Source: Copromyces sp. CBS 386.78
Taxonomy: Eukaryota; Ascomycota; Sordariomycetes; Sordariales; Sordariaceae
NCBI GenBank assembly: GCA_030685235.1
Contig: MU839107.1
Location: 1-64,000, forward strand
Length of the DNA stretch: 64,000 bases
Direction of reading: 5' to 3'
Shown: one piece after another, positions 33,155-46,967 of the stretch
Layout of the letters: each line of letters starts with the position of its first letter
Position numbering within the stretch: the stretch's first letter is position 1
Notes under the pieces: generated by a model
What the model was told of the DNA's origin: nothing
Databases searched by the model: none
The model's input: the letters and a program-made list of their open reading frames with translations, nothing else
Translations under genes and position numbers: made by a program

Positions 33155-36096
33155 TTTTGACAAGTCTGTCTGTCTGGTAGCAGTGCAGGCATAGGACATG
33201 GATAGATAGTAAGTAGCACATGGGAAGTCGAATGGGAAGTCGAATGAGACTGGACCTAATAAATTTTCAACTAACAAGTTCCAAGGAACCCAATTGTCTC
33301 AAAATGCCAGCAAGAGAAGAGTGTCGAAATAGGGAATATGAAAAGGTTAGCCAGAGGGCCGGCCCTACAACCTCGTGAACTGGCTGGCTGTTTTGGAGTT
33401 GGGTACCTACCCGTCCCGTTGTTCCTTCTTTTTTGTTTGTTTAGGTAAAGAAGGAGAGTGTTGAACCATACGAAGGAGGTGATTACGTGAGACGATGTAG
33501 TTGATGGTGAATTGTCTTGATTGATTGAAGAGAGAGCAAGAAACAATGACAAGAAGGAGGACAAAGTCCGCCTTATATACATGGAAGGTAGCCATGTGTG
33601 GATCGTATCCACTATTCTCATGCCAAGAATGCCAAGACATGTGAATGGCTTCAACATAAGGTACTTTGACGATGGGATGGGAGGATGCACGGCAGGCAGG
33701 ACGTTGGCATCCAAGTCCCATCTAAAGCTGCGCTTGGTTCACTGGTGCCGGTTAGGTAGGTATAGCGCGCTGCGGAAGGCTGGGTTAGGTAGGTAGTCGG
33801 CTAGGTAGGTAGGTCCAAGGTACCCTAGCGGTGTCAGTTATTGTCGGGTACGCTGTGTGTGGTATTGCACTCTCGGGAAAGGTTACCTACCTACCTACAG
33901 CGGGGTTGCACTAGCAGGTAATTCCGGTGGGCTATGCTATCGGTTAGAGGTAGCGCGCTATAACATTAATTATAGTATGTTCGAAGTGATAGAAGAACCG
34001 AACCGGCGATTTTGTACCGGTCAGGTCGGCGCATATCCATCCACCTTCACCTCCACCTTCACAACCTTCACCTTCACAAGTGTCCGTCGGATCCACTGGA
34101 CATCCTGCGCGACTGCACCTTGTTTTTGTTCACATTTTATTTTCCTTTATTTTATCGTTGCATAATTCCTTCCAGTGGGGTTTTCGCTTTTCGGGTCCGG
34201 GTTAAGGTAAGCATACCGGCGTGATGTCGATGAATGGAGCAAACGATCCCGACATATCCCATTCACCAAACGGGGGACCGGCCGGGGTTCCGAACGTCAT
34301 CGCCAAGGACGGGACCGAATACCGAATCCGATCTGGGAAGATGACGGCGGAACGCGGATCGGCTTCCGGGATTTCCAGGTTTTCTTTTCTTTTTAGACAT
34401 CAAAGTAAAGCCGATGACCAGCACATGCGATTCACCATCTGAAAGAGAGCAAATGTGTCAAGATATATCTCATGAATTAGATCCAAACCCCAAGACCGCC
34501 TTATCTGTAGAGTAGTACACATCATATGAAAACAGTAGGTACCTAGCCTAGCGTACATCGCCGCCGCCAGGCCTCAATTACAACCAACCTTCCATCCGGC
34601 ATCCAACCATGCCACCCATCCGGGAAAAAACAACCACCAAAGTAGATCCTACCAGCCCAAATCGCCATATCCGTATTCCCCGCGCGCGCCCCGGACAAAA
34701 AGAACAGAACGCAAATAACCCGTCCAACATGCAAAGCAGGGTATATCAGTTCCCCATCCATCCAACAACAACCGCCCGCCGCGAGCGTAAAACAACCCAA
34801 GCAATAACAAAAACATGAAGAAGAATAGCAGTGGCAGTAGCAATTGTACAGAAAAGGAGAAAAATTTATCCATCGCAACACAGCACAGCCCAAAAACCAT
34901 GTAGTACCTGATCGTCGCAACACAACATCCTGTGCACCTTGTGCATCTTGTACCTCTCATCTTCAGCAGACACCGACACCGTCCTCTCGGTCCCTCGGAA
35001 CCGATGCCCACAACTAGGTGTAGTGTAAGCTGCCTGTCAAACACGGCACCGCCGATTGTGCAAGCGTACCTACTGCGCCTCGCCGTTTTTCACCGTGCTA
35101 GGCTCGGCGATGCGATTGAGCAAGCAAACTATGCGAGTTGCCCCTTGACAATACTTGACAATTGACAGGCGGGCGCATTAGAGGTAGGGGAGGTATGCAC
35201 GACGTTGCGCCCAGCAGCAAGTGGCAGCTTGCTTGCTTGCTTCCCGTAAACCCCGTTGCGCCTTTGCGCCTTGGACAAGCAGTAGTGCTCGTCGATACCC
35301 GGGAGCAAGCAGGAGTGCAGATTGCAGAAAGACAGATTAGACTAGCTGCGCGACGGCATCGAGCATGCCATGCCATGCGATGCATGTCACACACCCAACC
35401 CACGGGGACATGGTTCGCACACCCCTTTTAAGTTCGAAATCGGACCACCTTCGCTTGGTATGGAATGCCGAAATCCAGGACTGACGGTCCACCTCGGAAT
35501 TTGGGTAGATAAGCGACATGCTGCTGGCTGGAAGTCGATGCGACAATCATAACGGCAGACTTGCTCGACTTCCGTCCTCTGCATTCCTTGATATCAACGT
35601 GAATGGCCAATGTGAACGCCAAGGTAGGATGCACAAATGTCCTCGGGATACCCCCCGAGAGGCCTTGGCCTCCGAAAAAGGGTGAGTCGAGTCGCACCGT
35701 GATTGGTGGACGCCACCAGCCAGCTGATCATTTCCCACTCCACTCCCAGTTTGCCGTATGAGAGAGGAGGAAACACACCTCCGCACGAGACTGGTAGTTG
35801 AGGCAGCCAACATTTTGTGATTGAAGATGGCAAGATGCGAATACCGAACTGGAGATCGCCCCGGTGGATTGTGGTCATGGTATTTGATATCAAGATTTCC
35901 ATGTCGTTTGAAGGTTGCGATAGAGGTTGCTTTCGTACCATCGCTCACTGAATGCAACCCCACTGCAACACCGCTGTGCAAATGACTCATGGGCGACCGC
36001 TAGCCTCCGTTTGCCGACAAAATGCCCAGAGATGCCTTTTCCACTCGGCTTCCTGATCGCTAGGCAGAAAAGGCCATGTCGGATCGGATTGCCGGT

Positions 36097-38504
36097 TTAG
36101 GCGCGGTGTGCATCCCCATAGGCTCCGCCACCGTAAACATGGCCATGGGTATGGCTGGCGGCTTGCGCGGCGGCATAGCTATCCGTCACACCATAGCTGG
36201 AATCCCATGCGCGCGGCCCCTGTGATACCGACACCCCGGACTGTACATAATTGCCCTGGGGATGATGCGTATGGGGGCTATGCTGTGTTGAACTCGTCAT
36301 ACCGTACGGCGATGCAAGGCTTTGTGTGGATCCTCTGTTGTCGTACACGCCCGAAAGGGTCGAGATGCGGAGGCCAGGCACCGACATAGGGGAACTAGTT
36401 TTTAGTAATGGCGACATGGTCCTGCCGGAATTGCCATATGGCGCCCATGAGGTGGCGCCGCCAAGAGGCCGTGGGCTTGCCAGTGAATCGGCCAGATGGT
36501 GACCGCCACCCATATAGCCCGTTGAAGACTGATCGGCAGACGATACTGAGCTCGGTGTGGGTGGTAGGCCGTACAAGGGACCATTTGGAGATGGAGCGCC
36601 GGGCATGCTCAGGGCCGATGGGGAAGTGCTGTACTTGGAGATGATTTTCTTCAACGCCTGGTCCAAGATCTTCCAAGCGAAGACCTTGATATCCTTCTCA
36701 ATGTTTCTAGGCTTCGGGTTACCGAACTGCATGATGACCTTGAAGAACTCCTCGCTGTCCGGCTTTTGCTTGCTGACCGTCAAGGGGCGGAATCCTTCGA
36801 GGTTCCTTCGGATTCTGTTCCTCTCCTCGACTGAGAATCGGTTGGGCGCGGCAACTAGCTGCTCGAGCAAGTGGATGGTGTCAACCGATGTGACATAGCA
36901 TTCCTGCTTCTCAGCCCACCAGATACAGCTAATGCAAATGGCGCCTGAAGGCCTCTCCGACACGTTGACGGGCTTAAATCTGGTGGTGAGGACCGCACCA
37001 TGCTGCGACTTGTCGAACATGACGATCCTCCGCTTGTTCTCAAACTCTTCCTGGGTCCAGTTTTCCGCCATCGACCCAAGGTCACCGACGATGTTGAGCG
37101 TGGCCTTGTTTTGATACAAAGGATATCTGTATCCATTGCCGCCGCCACCGCCGCCATGTCCACCAGAGCCCCCTTGCTGAGGAATCGTGCTTGTCCTTGT
37201 AAGGGTTGGTGCGTTAGATGATGAGCTGATACCCGACAAACTTGTCCGGGTCAGTCCAGTGTGGGAGGTATGAGGGATGGTTGTTGCCGGGCTTCGTATC
37301 GACTCCATGGGTCCGCCAAAGCCCCATCCTGTACCGTGCGGTGACCGCAAGACTGGCCCTGTGCGGGTATACTGCTCAGAGAAGGACGCGCTTCGATAAG
37401 CCCCAAGCATGCTGTTGTTGGTCTGACCGTAGGTTTGTGCTTGTACAGCAGGAGGGAATCCGTAGGTAGTTGTAGCCGAATCCCCTTCAAGCCCATGGTG
37501 TGTTGTTGGGCTGACGGCATCTGTTCGGAGATGCAGGCCGTGAGATGGTGGGCTTGCTCGGTGGGCGGGTGACCGAGTTTTAGGGCTACCCAGGTCAGGC
37601 GGGCTCCCGGCACCGGAACCTCCAATACTACCAACTCCACCCTGACCATCGCTGTAGGAGAAGATACCAGCATTTGGTACCCGCGCGATTTCACCGCCAT
37701 TTGCAGTCTCGACGAGCAAAGATAGCGGTACGTTGCTGAGCGATGGGCATCCTGTTGACAAAAATTCGGGCGCGTCGGCCGTGACGATGTAGATGCAGGA
37801 GCCGTTGGCATCTGGAGATCCTCGCTGGACGTGCGCTGGGCATCTTTGGGAGCCGAAAGTGATGGAGACGTATGGTGTTGATGCGGCCATGGTCCCGGAG
37901 AGGATGTCGTATTGACTGGAGACCCTCAGAGTGACCTTTGTGGCGTATGTTCCAGCGCCTGGATGGCAAGAGAGAACTGTGATGTTTGAGCCTGTCTGAG
38001 GTAGGTATTGACCTGTTACGGCGTTGTTGGCCGCAAAGGCAAGCTGGTTAATGGAAGCGGCATTTTCGTTCTGTTGTGATGCAAAGGACTGCGACGCGTA
38101 TGGCGGGTATGTGGACTCTGCATACCCTATAGGCAACGTACCGCATTAGCACTTGTCCAGATCCTAGGCAGTAAGTAGTATGGATAGTAGGCACACACCT
38201 TGCAGGTGAGTCTTGTAGGCAGCCCTGGGCAGGAGACCATTCGGGGAATTCCCGCCGAGGTCCCCACCGTTACGTGCTGCTTCTTCCTCTAACCGAATCG
38301 TCAGTGTCTCCGGAGAGTCGATTTGCTCGTCGACTATTATGGTCCGTTGTGGATGATAGCCGGGCTGTGTCAAGGTGAGAGCATGTGTTAGCCTCGAGTT
38401 TCAGGCTGAGAGGCGGGTGACGGGACTGTCGGGTAAGTATTGACTCAAGGCTGACTTACCTCGTACACCTTGTAAACAGGCTGATGGAACTTAAGGGCCG
38501 ACAT
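36097..38504 (-). CDS. acon-3: Medusa-type developmental regulator
   Basis: Three exons on the minus strand: 38504-38460, 38364-38199 and 38126-36097. Introns of 95 and 72 bases begin GTAAGT and GTGTGT and end ACAG and ATAG. The product is 746 residues, close to the family norm. Exon 1 gives MSALKFHQPVYKVYE and exon 2 a charged segment with TIRLEEEAARNGG. Residues about 109-232 resemble an IPT/TIG-like beta domain (SCHPGAGTYATKVTL, SITFGSQRCPAHV). A Ser/Pro/His-rich linker follows, with a Gly run at about 396-400. The highly conserved block at about 403-572 (ATLNIVGDLGSMAENW, EEFENKRRIVMFDKSQ, FKPVNVSERP) is diagnostic of MedA/Medusa proteins. The tail is Ser/Tyr/Gly/His-rich. Medusa proteins are nuclear regulators of conidiophore development; in Neurospora acon-3 is needed for macroconidiation. 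The name is from memory, the family call firm. Confidence 0.93.
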
Positions 38505-41500
38505 TCAAACTGATTTGAGATGACAGTAGATTGTGATGGGTGATTTTCGCGGGGCGGCGTGGTGAGATGATGTGATGAGTTTGTGATGGATGATAGCACT
38601 GGAGCCAAATTAGCACCGGTGTTGGAGCCCAACTGGAGAGACGGAATGACGGTAATAAAAGGAGACGGAAATGGACGTAGACAAAAGTCACTAACACTTT
38701 ATTTGCTGGTTGCTCGACTGGCGGAAGAGATGACGCTCTGAGCCGTAACCGTCGGAAGCGCTACCTTGGTACAATGGATCCTTGATGCTTGAGTTGAGAT
38801 TTGATTTGATGCAGCTATCCCGAACCTGTTCGCATGGTTGAAGTGTTAGAGTACTTGCAATCAGACGCAGTGGGTCTCGTGCGTGCAGTTCGTCGGTTGG
38901 CGGCGAGAAAGAGGGATATCAAGATGATCAAACGAGAGAGGCTGTGGATAATGGTATTCAAGACAGCGACGAGACACTTGGTTTCTCAAGGGTTTAAGAA
39001 GCTTTCCTTGTCTTTGGGGGATCGGGGTGTTGTGCTATGTGTAGACTGAAGGATGGAAAGGGATCAGGGGAACGGACCACCAAGACCTTTCATTACTGGG
39101 GAAGGTTGGAGAATGAAAAAGTAAGGGCCAGATATGGATCCAGGAATGAAGGATGTCTGAGATCTAAGAAGGTGAATCTGACGGCAAGTCGCGCATCACC
39201 CGCCCGGCTCGTCTCCACTCGGTATGTCCTTGCTCTTGTCCCTGTCTGTAGTTATAAGTGGGTATCTTGATGCCGGATGTGTGTTCTCTCTCGTGTGCAG
39301 CTGCCCAACTTGTGCTTTGTACTTTTGTCAAGCCGGCAGATGACGACGTCGGAAAGGCAAGGTAGATCGGAGTGGAGAGGGAGTGGGAGCCGGCAGACAG
39401 GGGTGGTCTGTTCTCTGGATATCCGCCGTCTAATGCGGGATGGTTATGTTGTTGTCTTTGGAGGGGGAGATGCCAATCATGCAAGGGTAATTGGACATTG
39501 GGAGATCACCTCTCGGCGGCGGGATGTGCTGTGTGATGGGAGGCAAGTGTGAGATGGGGGAACAGAGAGTGGGCAACTGAGAAAATGCCCGTGTGCCCTC
39601 TCTGGCTCGCAAGTCAGCGTACCCAGTGACCTCTTTTGGTCAAGTTCAGTGACAAATGTGACTGGTGGCTCAACTAGCCCCGAAATAGGCAAATGCTAGG
39701 GGCCACGGACAAAAGGCTCGCTCATATACCAAGGAGGATTTTAATCTCTCTCATTAATAAAAAAGCAACAGGCAACTACCTGATAAAAATGCAACACGAC
39801 TCAGAGCCAAAGAAGCACTGCAAAAGACAAAAGCAAAAATGGACCGAGTGGACAAATGTGAGGGCAAGGATCTATCCAAGCGCAAAACGCAGGGGACTGA
39901 GAGGAATGGGGAAGCTGACCTGAATGAGGAAGACTAGCGCCCGTGTAAGTGGACGCTCACACCCAAAGGGGGGTGGATGTAGTCAGCCCTCTAGGAACTG
40001 ACCGTAGCTAGGGGCGGGGGTCTGTAAAAGGCGGGCCAACAGCAGGGGGTCGCCGAACAGGGGATGGTTAAGCGGAACGGAAGGGCTGGTCGCCTGGGCT
40101 TGGGCGCAGGGATGGATAGATGGGTCTGCGAGGCGTTATTAGCAAAGGCGATCATTGGACATTGCTGCTGATGGGAACGAACCGGGGAGCGTAGATCTTC
40201 TTGGGCCCAATCCCAGATCAGCTGCTGATGCGGCAGCCGTGATTTCAACCCTGTGATCCCAAGTACGTACTTGTAATCTGCCGGCTCGCTAACAAGATAG
40301 GACCGAGATCTCGGTCGATGATGATGATGCGTCGTCGAAAGGGAGATGTGCAACGAGTATCTGACAATATCTGGTATTTTTTTTTAGGTCCTGCCACTTG
40401 CACCACGGACTAATACAGTCGGTCTTTGAGGGTTCCGAGAAAGGGAGTACACGATCCGATGAGCGGTGCCAAGAGGGATGCTGCGTCTTTGGTCCAGCTG
40501 GGAAGGGTGCGCTACGACCACTTGCGAGAAGAGCGTAGCTTGAGGCAGCCTGTGGCCCTGATTGGTCAGCGAGCATTCCATTGCCATCAGTCCAAAGCGA
40601 TTGAGCATGCTAGAATGGAAGGTCGACAGAAGGAGATCATCGGGAATCCCACGGACTGCAACTGCGCGGTGGGAGGGACAAGATCATGCCTCCCCGTGCA
40701 TGCTGCAAATGAGGTTACATGCTAGGGCTCATGCCAATCCCATGGCGAAATGGTGGTTGCTTCCAGACAGAGATTCGCCGGTACTTGACCCGCGACCCCC
40801 CGTCTGTCTGCCAAAATATTACACAGTAGCTTCCGTTCCGCATCTCGGGAGAGTGGAAACTGGGCCCCGTCCGGACCCCATCTGCTGCTGCTGTCATTTC
40901 GAAAGCAACCAAGCGCGCGTGTATTTCCTAGCGCATAGACTTGGCCGCTAAAGGATTGCGCCAAAAGCCAATGCCAATGCGCGCCAAAATCCCACGGCGT
41001 CTGTCAAGTGATGTTGTGATGCAGCGACGCAACTGCGTAGCGGATGGGTGGGAATATGCAATGGTGCGTGGGATGGGGCATGACTGGAAAAAGAACGCAC
41101 CGTCTGGCTTGGGGTTGTCGATGTTGTCGGAGATTCTTTTCGGCCTCGAGTTTGCAAAAGACGATATCCTTGCCACCTAGCAGTAGCTCTATGCCTTGTC
41201 GTTGATTAGTTACTGGCAGGCGACACGCATTGCCTGCGTATGACTTGTTTTGAAGGCGGTGTGCGGGTCGTACAGGACGAATCGCAATCCACAGGTGGCC
41301 GCCTTTTCGGAATCGAGATCCAACTGAAGAGTGGGGGTGCTGTATTCTCTTTGCCTGCGCTGAAGAGGCGGAGATGCTTGGTTGAGAAAGTGTCTGTAGT
41401 GGATGTCGGGCTGTTGGGCCAAAGAGCGTGGTGGCAGTCTGGCAGAGGATGATGATTGTGTGGTTTCCAGACACAATAGCCGAGACAAGACAGAGGAGGA

Positions 41501-42552
41501 TATAGCCAGGTGAGATGGTGAGGTTTTGGGAGGAAGGAGAGGGCCCGATCACAAGATATAGGAACCGATGATGGATGGTCGATGCCCAAGTGGGAGTCCT
41601 GTTGCAGTGAGTACGCCGACTGGTTATGCTATCCCAGCCGAGAAGGGGGCCCGCTGAATCTGCGAGCACAGAAGGGCAAAAGGGTACTCGAGAAGGGTAC
41701 CCGAGGGGGAGATGAGGTACGCAGAGTACGGTAGTTCCTGGGAAAGGCATCCCGGTGCGCAGTTAATTGACTTGACAGGGAAGAGCTGAGACCGAGCTCT
41801 GGAGTGATCAAGATGCAGCAGCGCATCACATCATCCTCCACGGCATGCGCATTCTCCCATGCCCAGCAAAAGATGGGGGTTGCTCTTGGCCACCACACAA
41901 ACTGCCCAAGATGACCATGACGGAATGGATGAGGGTTCAAGGCGGCGGCTCTGGGGACCGGGGCTGGAGCAGCAAGCCATCGTCGCAAATAAGGTGGGAG
42001 GCGCTTTTGTCGCTGCATGTTCTGTATGTAGCTGTACTAGACCTGTGGTGGACGGGTTGGGTCTGCTACTAGGGTTGACATCTTCAACGACGTTAGCATC
42101 ATCACCGCTGAAAAATACGACCACCCACCCTCTACCACTCACTACCACCTGGTGTGCATTTGGGTCTGGATCAACTGCACCTGCAACTGCACTGGATGGT
42201 TCCGTCTTGGCTGTATGTCTCTTGAGGTCTCTCTCCAGGGATCAGGCTTGGGGCAAGACGGCAACATGTGGGCAGGTGTGGTTCAACAAGCGGTATTGGA
42301 CTGTGGCTGATACGGACGTACGTGGTTATTTTCTGGTCTCTTGTTGGATGCCATTTTCCATATCCTCTCGAGGGTGCAGCTTGGACTGCTTTTCCGGTCC
42401 AGAATCCAACATGGAGTTCCCAGCCATGGAAACCTGCCAGGTACTGTGAGGGTGTATGTGTGCCGTGTGCTGTGTGCTGCTATGGGTGGGCGGGCCACGG
42501 AGACGGAGACAGAGACGGTAAGGCAGCACTCGCAGCAGCACTTGGTTGAAGC

Positions 42553-42585
<33 letters not shown>

Positions 42586-45500
42586 GCGCAGCGTGAACCC
42601 GCAGCTGGCCGATGGGAGAGATGCTGCGGCTGGTAGACTCTGCTCCTTGCTCCATGCTTCCCTCCTACTGCTCGGAGGCCAGGGTGCCAGGATGCCCGAC
42701 AAGCAATCGGTGCCGGGGGGCCTTGTGGGAATAGACCATTGCCTGTCGGGGTTGTGTATCGCGAGAGGTGACCGAGCCGCAAGGGGCCGTTGACCATCCG
42801 TAGCACTGGTACTGGTCGTTCTGGGACTGGCAAGTCGTCTCGTCTCTTGTCGGGTACCATTCCAACATGCCGTCGTCTCTGCATCTCTCAATCCCGCCCT
42901 CCCGTTTACCCTATTTTCCTCTGTTCTCGCCATCCAGCTTGACAGCCACGGTACCGGTAGTGGTCGTCATCAAGGTTGCTGCCGTCGCCGGGGGTGCCGT
43001 CTCCAATCACCCGCCTGTGCTGTGTGGTTGCCGAGAAAAGAAGTCATTTCGGTAGTTCGGGATTTTGGTGTAGCAATCAATGGGTGTCGTCGGCGCTGGC
43101 AGTTGGGTGGTAGCAGGTAACGTCCAAATCTCGGTCATGACGGGGACATTGACATTCAGTTGACAATGAAGTCGGACAATGGTGGCCTGCAATCAAAGGA
43201 ATCGCACGGACTCTTCCTGTTGCCGCAGAAAGGTGCATTGCAATGAACGACCACCACCTGTCGCCAGTTATACGGCCAGCTGGTTGTCATGAAGAAATGG
43301 GCCGTCGGCCGCAGACTCCCTCCCTTTGCCAGCTGATGGTCAATGTCGTACCTGCCACTCAAAGCAATGGTGATGTATCTCGTGAAAACTCTGACTGAGC
43401 TCCTTCCATCTTTGTGGTGCACTTGCTTGATCAGAGTTTTCAGTGCGAAGCTCATGGCGAGGAAGGCGCGCGCATGCAGAGGTCCTTCGCTTCGCGCAAA
43501 CTCGCAGAGCAACAAAGCTGCAACAGGCAGAGGAGGACCCACTTAAACCCCTCTCTACCCAATCAAAGTGTTTCATTCAAATCAGGCCAAGCATTCCTGC
43601 TTACTGACGGCCTCTTGTCAGCTGCCAACCCACAGATGACCCCACTTGACAGTTCCTCCAAATCAACAATTCCATTCCCGAAATCTCGACTGGTGTGCCA
43701 TTGACCAACCACTGACCATCCGCCATCGCTCGAACCCCCACCACCACATTTCTGTTTCTCTTCTTTTTTTTTATCTCCCGGATCGTAAGACGATAACAAT
43801 GTCGGGACTGCAACCCGAAAAATACAAGCACTGCTCGGCACCGATTTCCATTGGACGACGACGTCGGCAAGCCCAATGTGTATTATGGCCACGAACACAC
43901 GGACGCTATAGTGAGTAATGGCGGACAGACGGGCGGACAGACAGACGGAATCGGCAATGTACAAAAGTGTCAACAGAGTGCTCCTGTCCACACAGTTGTC
44001 GAGCTATTTCTGGCTGAAATCGACTTGCAGTCTTGCACTACCACCACAGCACCAGGGGACTGCCCCCAGGGACCGGCGATGGCGACCAGGGACACCCAAG
44101 ATGTCGGGATCACTCGTTTCTGAGAATCACGACTTCACAACCCAAGGGGATGATCAACACTCGAGACAGTTGCAGGCAGTACCCCAGACCAGCAGCCAGA
44201 CTACTGCATGACAGAGAGACAGGCAGACCGACAGACAGACAGACACACAAAGCTCCATGTCCGTTTTGGTAGTCCCGTTGAGTCTCTGCTCTCTCGCCAC
44301 GATTCTACGGCCGTACTGAAGAGAAAGTGCGCAGCCCAGATCCAACACGTTCCCGACATGCGTATGCCTGATGCTCTCTCTGCGCTATCTTTGCACCATC
44401 CCGTCCCAGCAAGATCTCCCAGGATCCAACCAAACATGATGCGAGGACACAAGGCCAGCAGCCTTATTGCGGCAAGGTGCTCGATTCAATCTGAAAGCAC
44501 GTATCATCCCGTCAGCAGGGCTCTTGGGACGGCAGGGGAAATAGCCATTCCCAAGGTAGGTAGCCTATAATCCCACCCCTGGCCGCTGCCCCTGTCGCTG
44601 AAAGAGGCACTCGACTGGCGCTGTACCGGTACCTTACACAGGACCCTTGCGTTGCACCGCCGTTCACCTTGTGTTCACTGCAACTGCACCTCTTGGGCCA
44701 TATCGCTGGATTCCCGTCCCAAACAGCTGTGCCGGTTCCTGGGATAATTCCTTGCCTCCGTGTAGTTGGACTTGCTAGTCGCCCCTGGCCAAAGATGCTG
44801 CAAGTACACCATCATTGCCTTTCTTATCTGGCTGGTTTCCGAGGTGGTGCCTTTGGTCGACTTGGGTCGTGGCCGAGATGCCCTCGACGAACTCGCGAAA
44901 CCCACTAGCGCAGATCTTGTTCGGTAGTGATCCGGTGCAACCACCAGGGCAACATGTCGCAGATTTCGCAACTATGCTCTCTTCCCCATACAGGTACGTA
45001 CCGATCGCGCTCCCACGCCCTCTTCCGCCTGATTCATCCTCAGACCAGGAATCTAACAGGTTCTTATAGGAGACTGCTCGCCGACATCAATCCTTTTCTG
45101 AGAACATAGTTTACACCTTGACCACCCGGGAACGTGGCCGATTCCGCCCGCTTGGAAAGACCCACGAGTCCTATACAAATTGGTTGGTTTGCCAGCAATG
45201 CCTTGTCACCATCCGGCATGGTCGGCCGAGTCCGTTGTCAGATGCATTGCGAGCCGTCATCGGACACCCTGGAATCACACCCCTGTGCCGCTCCTTTCAG
45301 GGCAGTTTGTTTGGGCAAGATTCAGCGTGGCAGCTCTCTGACGATCGCAAATCGCTGAATGCCATGTGCGCACGGCAAATCGACTGGCCTTTCAACCACA
45401 TCAACATCAGAACGGCGGAAACACGCCCCGTCAACCGGTTGCCGCGCCTCGAGTCAGCCAAAGCCATGTTATGACGATTACAGCTTCCGCAAGGACCGCC

Positions 45501-46112
45501 ACAGCTTCACCTCAACAGACTCGACCCAGCCAGCTTTGCCGGTCAGGGTTCGCATGCCGAGTGGATCGACGTCGTCCGCCGCCATATATAGGCAGTTAAT
45601 CATGGAGACCAGCCTTGAAACACATCAACGGCCGTACCCAATCCCCAATCCCGGACTTATCGAGTACGTCGCAATGTCAGGTTTCACCACCAATGCAGGC
45701 GCGTACGCAGGCGCAGGCGCCCTCTTCTTATTACACACATGTCGATTTCCGATAGAGCGTCCATCTGCGTGCGGTGCGCCTCATCGGTTCTTGAAACACC
45801 ATCTTGTATTCCTCGGGTCAGCGACCAAGCTCTTTCGTACGCTTCCATTACCAACACGCGGCTCTATGGCATTGTAGTCATTGTCATCGACTCTGCTGAT
45901 GATGGCTCTGAAGCCTACGGATCATGCCCTTGGCACTCGCGCACAATACCTCATCAGTCCCCGATTCTGCGTAATCACAGCTCCGGACTACTCACAGAAG
46001 CTGCCGCCCCTCGAAAATGCGCTAACTGCTGTCATCGCAACCTGCACGTAGCCGCAAGCCCACTTCATCTCCTTTCCCCCCCTCGATCCTGCAGTAATGC
46101 GAGCACTATAAA
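38505..46112. other. Long gene-poor region upstream of acon-3
   Basis: More than 7 kb without a convincing protein gene. It should contain the acon-3 promoter and leader. Open frames up to 248 codons (41004-41750, minus) overlap other frames and show no domains. Low-complexity features include CAACAA runs at about 42555-42585 and GACAGACA at about 44208-44252. An intron-like unit (GTACGT at 45000, CTAACAGG near 45055, TATAG at 45070) suggests a spliced non-coding or very short coding transcript. Large regulatory intergenic regions are usual for developmental regulators. Confidence 0.4.
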
Positions 46113-46967
46113 GTGTGTATGAGCTGCTGTTTACGAACTCTTACGTCCGTATTACACAGCTCTGCGGGAACCGCAGCGCCTCGGTGTCACCTTGATCCAG
46201 TGTCAAATTGGGGAAACAAAGTCTTGCCATGCTCTCTTCACTCCCAAGACAGTGCCGCTTATCTGTTTCTCTCAACATCACTCGGGAAGTTTAATGGAAT
46301 CCAGGAAGCGGAAATTCGCCTCGATCGTCAGCCTATACACGCCACCAACATGGAAGGTCTCGTCAGGCTTCTCCACGACAACACCCCGAACATTGATATC
46401 GGCAATACCGTGGGATTGGATCGTGGCATCTTGATCGACTTTTTCAACGTGTTTCTCGTCCACCACAGGGTCAAAACCTTAAGCCGCTTTCCAACACACT
46501 TTCACCATGCCATGGCGGGTGCCTCGAATGCTAAATCTCAGACATTATTCCGTTGTGTGAACGCTACCGGATCTTATTCCTTGTGCCTGCATGGTCTCAT
46601 TACAAGGAACGATCGGTTCGATCACGTTTCTGCTGGAGGGCCAAGACCTCATAGTACGGAGCTGTTTCTGAGTCAAGGGCCGTTCCAGAATCACCAGATA
46701 GCCCAGGGTGGTGTGGTGTGGGTGGCGGGAGGGCGCATCACGAACAAACGGAGCGACAAGAAAAGCGGCAATACGTGGGAAACGGTATTCTTACATTTCC
46801 ACTTTGATTGGTCGTCCGATCCGTGTTTCTTCGACCGCCAGTGTGTCTCAGCACGCCTTTCTTTGGTTCCGTTGATGGCAGGATCCAGCGGCCCGATCAA
46901 TGTCGGTTTCTGGAGACCTACAAACGGAGGACGAAGCGGCCAGGGCCCCCGTCAACCGCCGAGATGA
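46113..46967 (+). CDS. Candidate ORF of 284 codons, function unknown
   Basis: This is the longest open frame in the 15-kb gene-poor region. The predicted protein has no recognisable domain, signal peptide or membrane segment, is rich in His, Arg and Ser, and begins with several Cys (MCMSCCLRTL). The start lacks a clear A at -3 in a leader context and there is no neighbouring gene for support. A shorter open frame lies on the opposite strand. It may be a chance ORF in GC-balanced DNA, an orphan gene or part of a non-coding transcript. Confidence 0.2.
   Translation: MCMSCCLRTLTSVLHSSAGTAAPRCHLDPVSNWGNKVLPCSLHSQDSAAYLFLSTSLGKFNGIQEAEIRLDRQPIHATNMEGLVRLLHDNTPNIDIGNTVGLDRGILIDFFNVFLVHHRVKTLSRFPTHFHHAMAGASNAKSQTLFRCVNATGSYSLCLHGLITRNDRFDHVSAGGPRPHSTELFLSQGPFQNHQIAQGGVVWVAGGRITNKRSDKKSGNTWETVFLHFHFDWSSDPCFFDRQCVSARLSLVPLMAGSSGPINVGFWRPTNGGRSGQGPRQPPR

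Larger units (their letters stand above)
32504..36096. other. Convergent 3' spacer between the BTB-like gene and acon-3
   Basis: This holds the 3' UTRs of two convergent genes and repeats but no supportable gene. TAGG/CCTA tetranucleotides are frequent (33745-33820 and, inverted, 33883-33898), and a CATGC/GATGC run lies at 35364-35386. An open frame of 126 codons at 34543-34923 (minus) has no recognisable features. Confidence 0.45.

Noticed and set aside
41004..41750. A 248-codon minus-strand open frame upstream of acon-3
   Set aside because: It overlaps other open frames on the same strand and has low-complexity, unstructured content; a chance ORF or untranslated leader is more likely.
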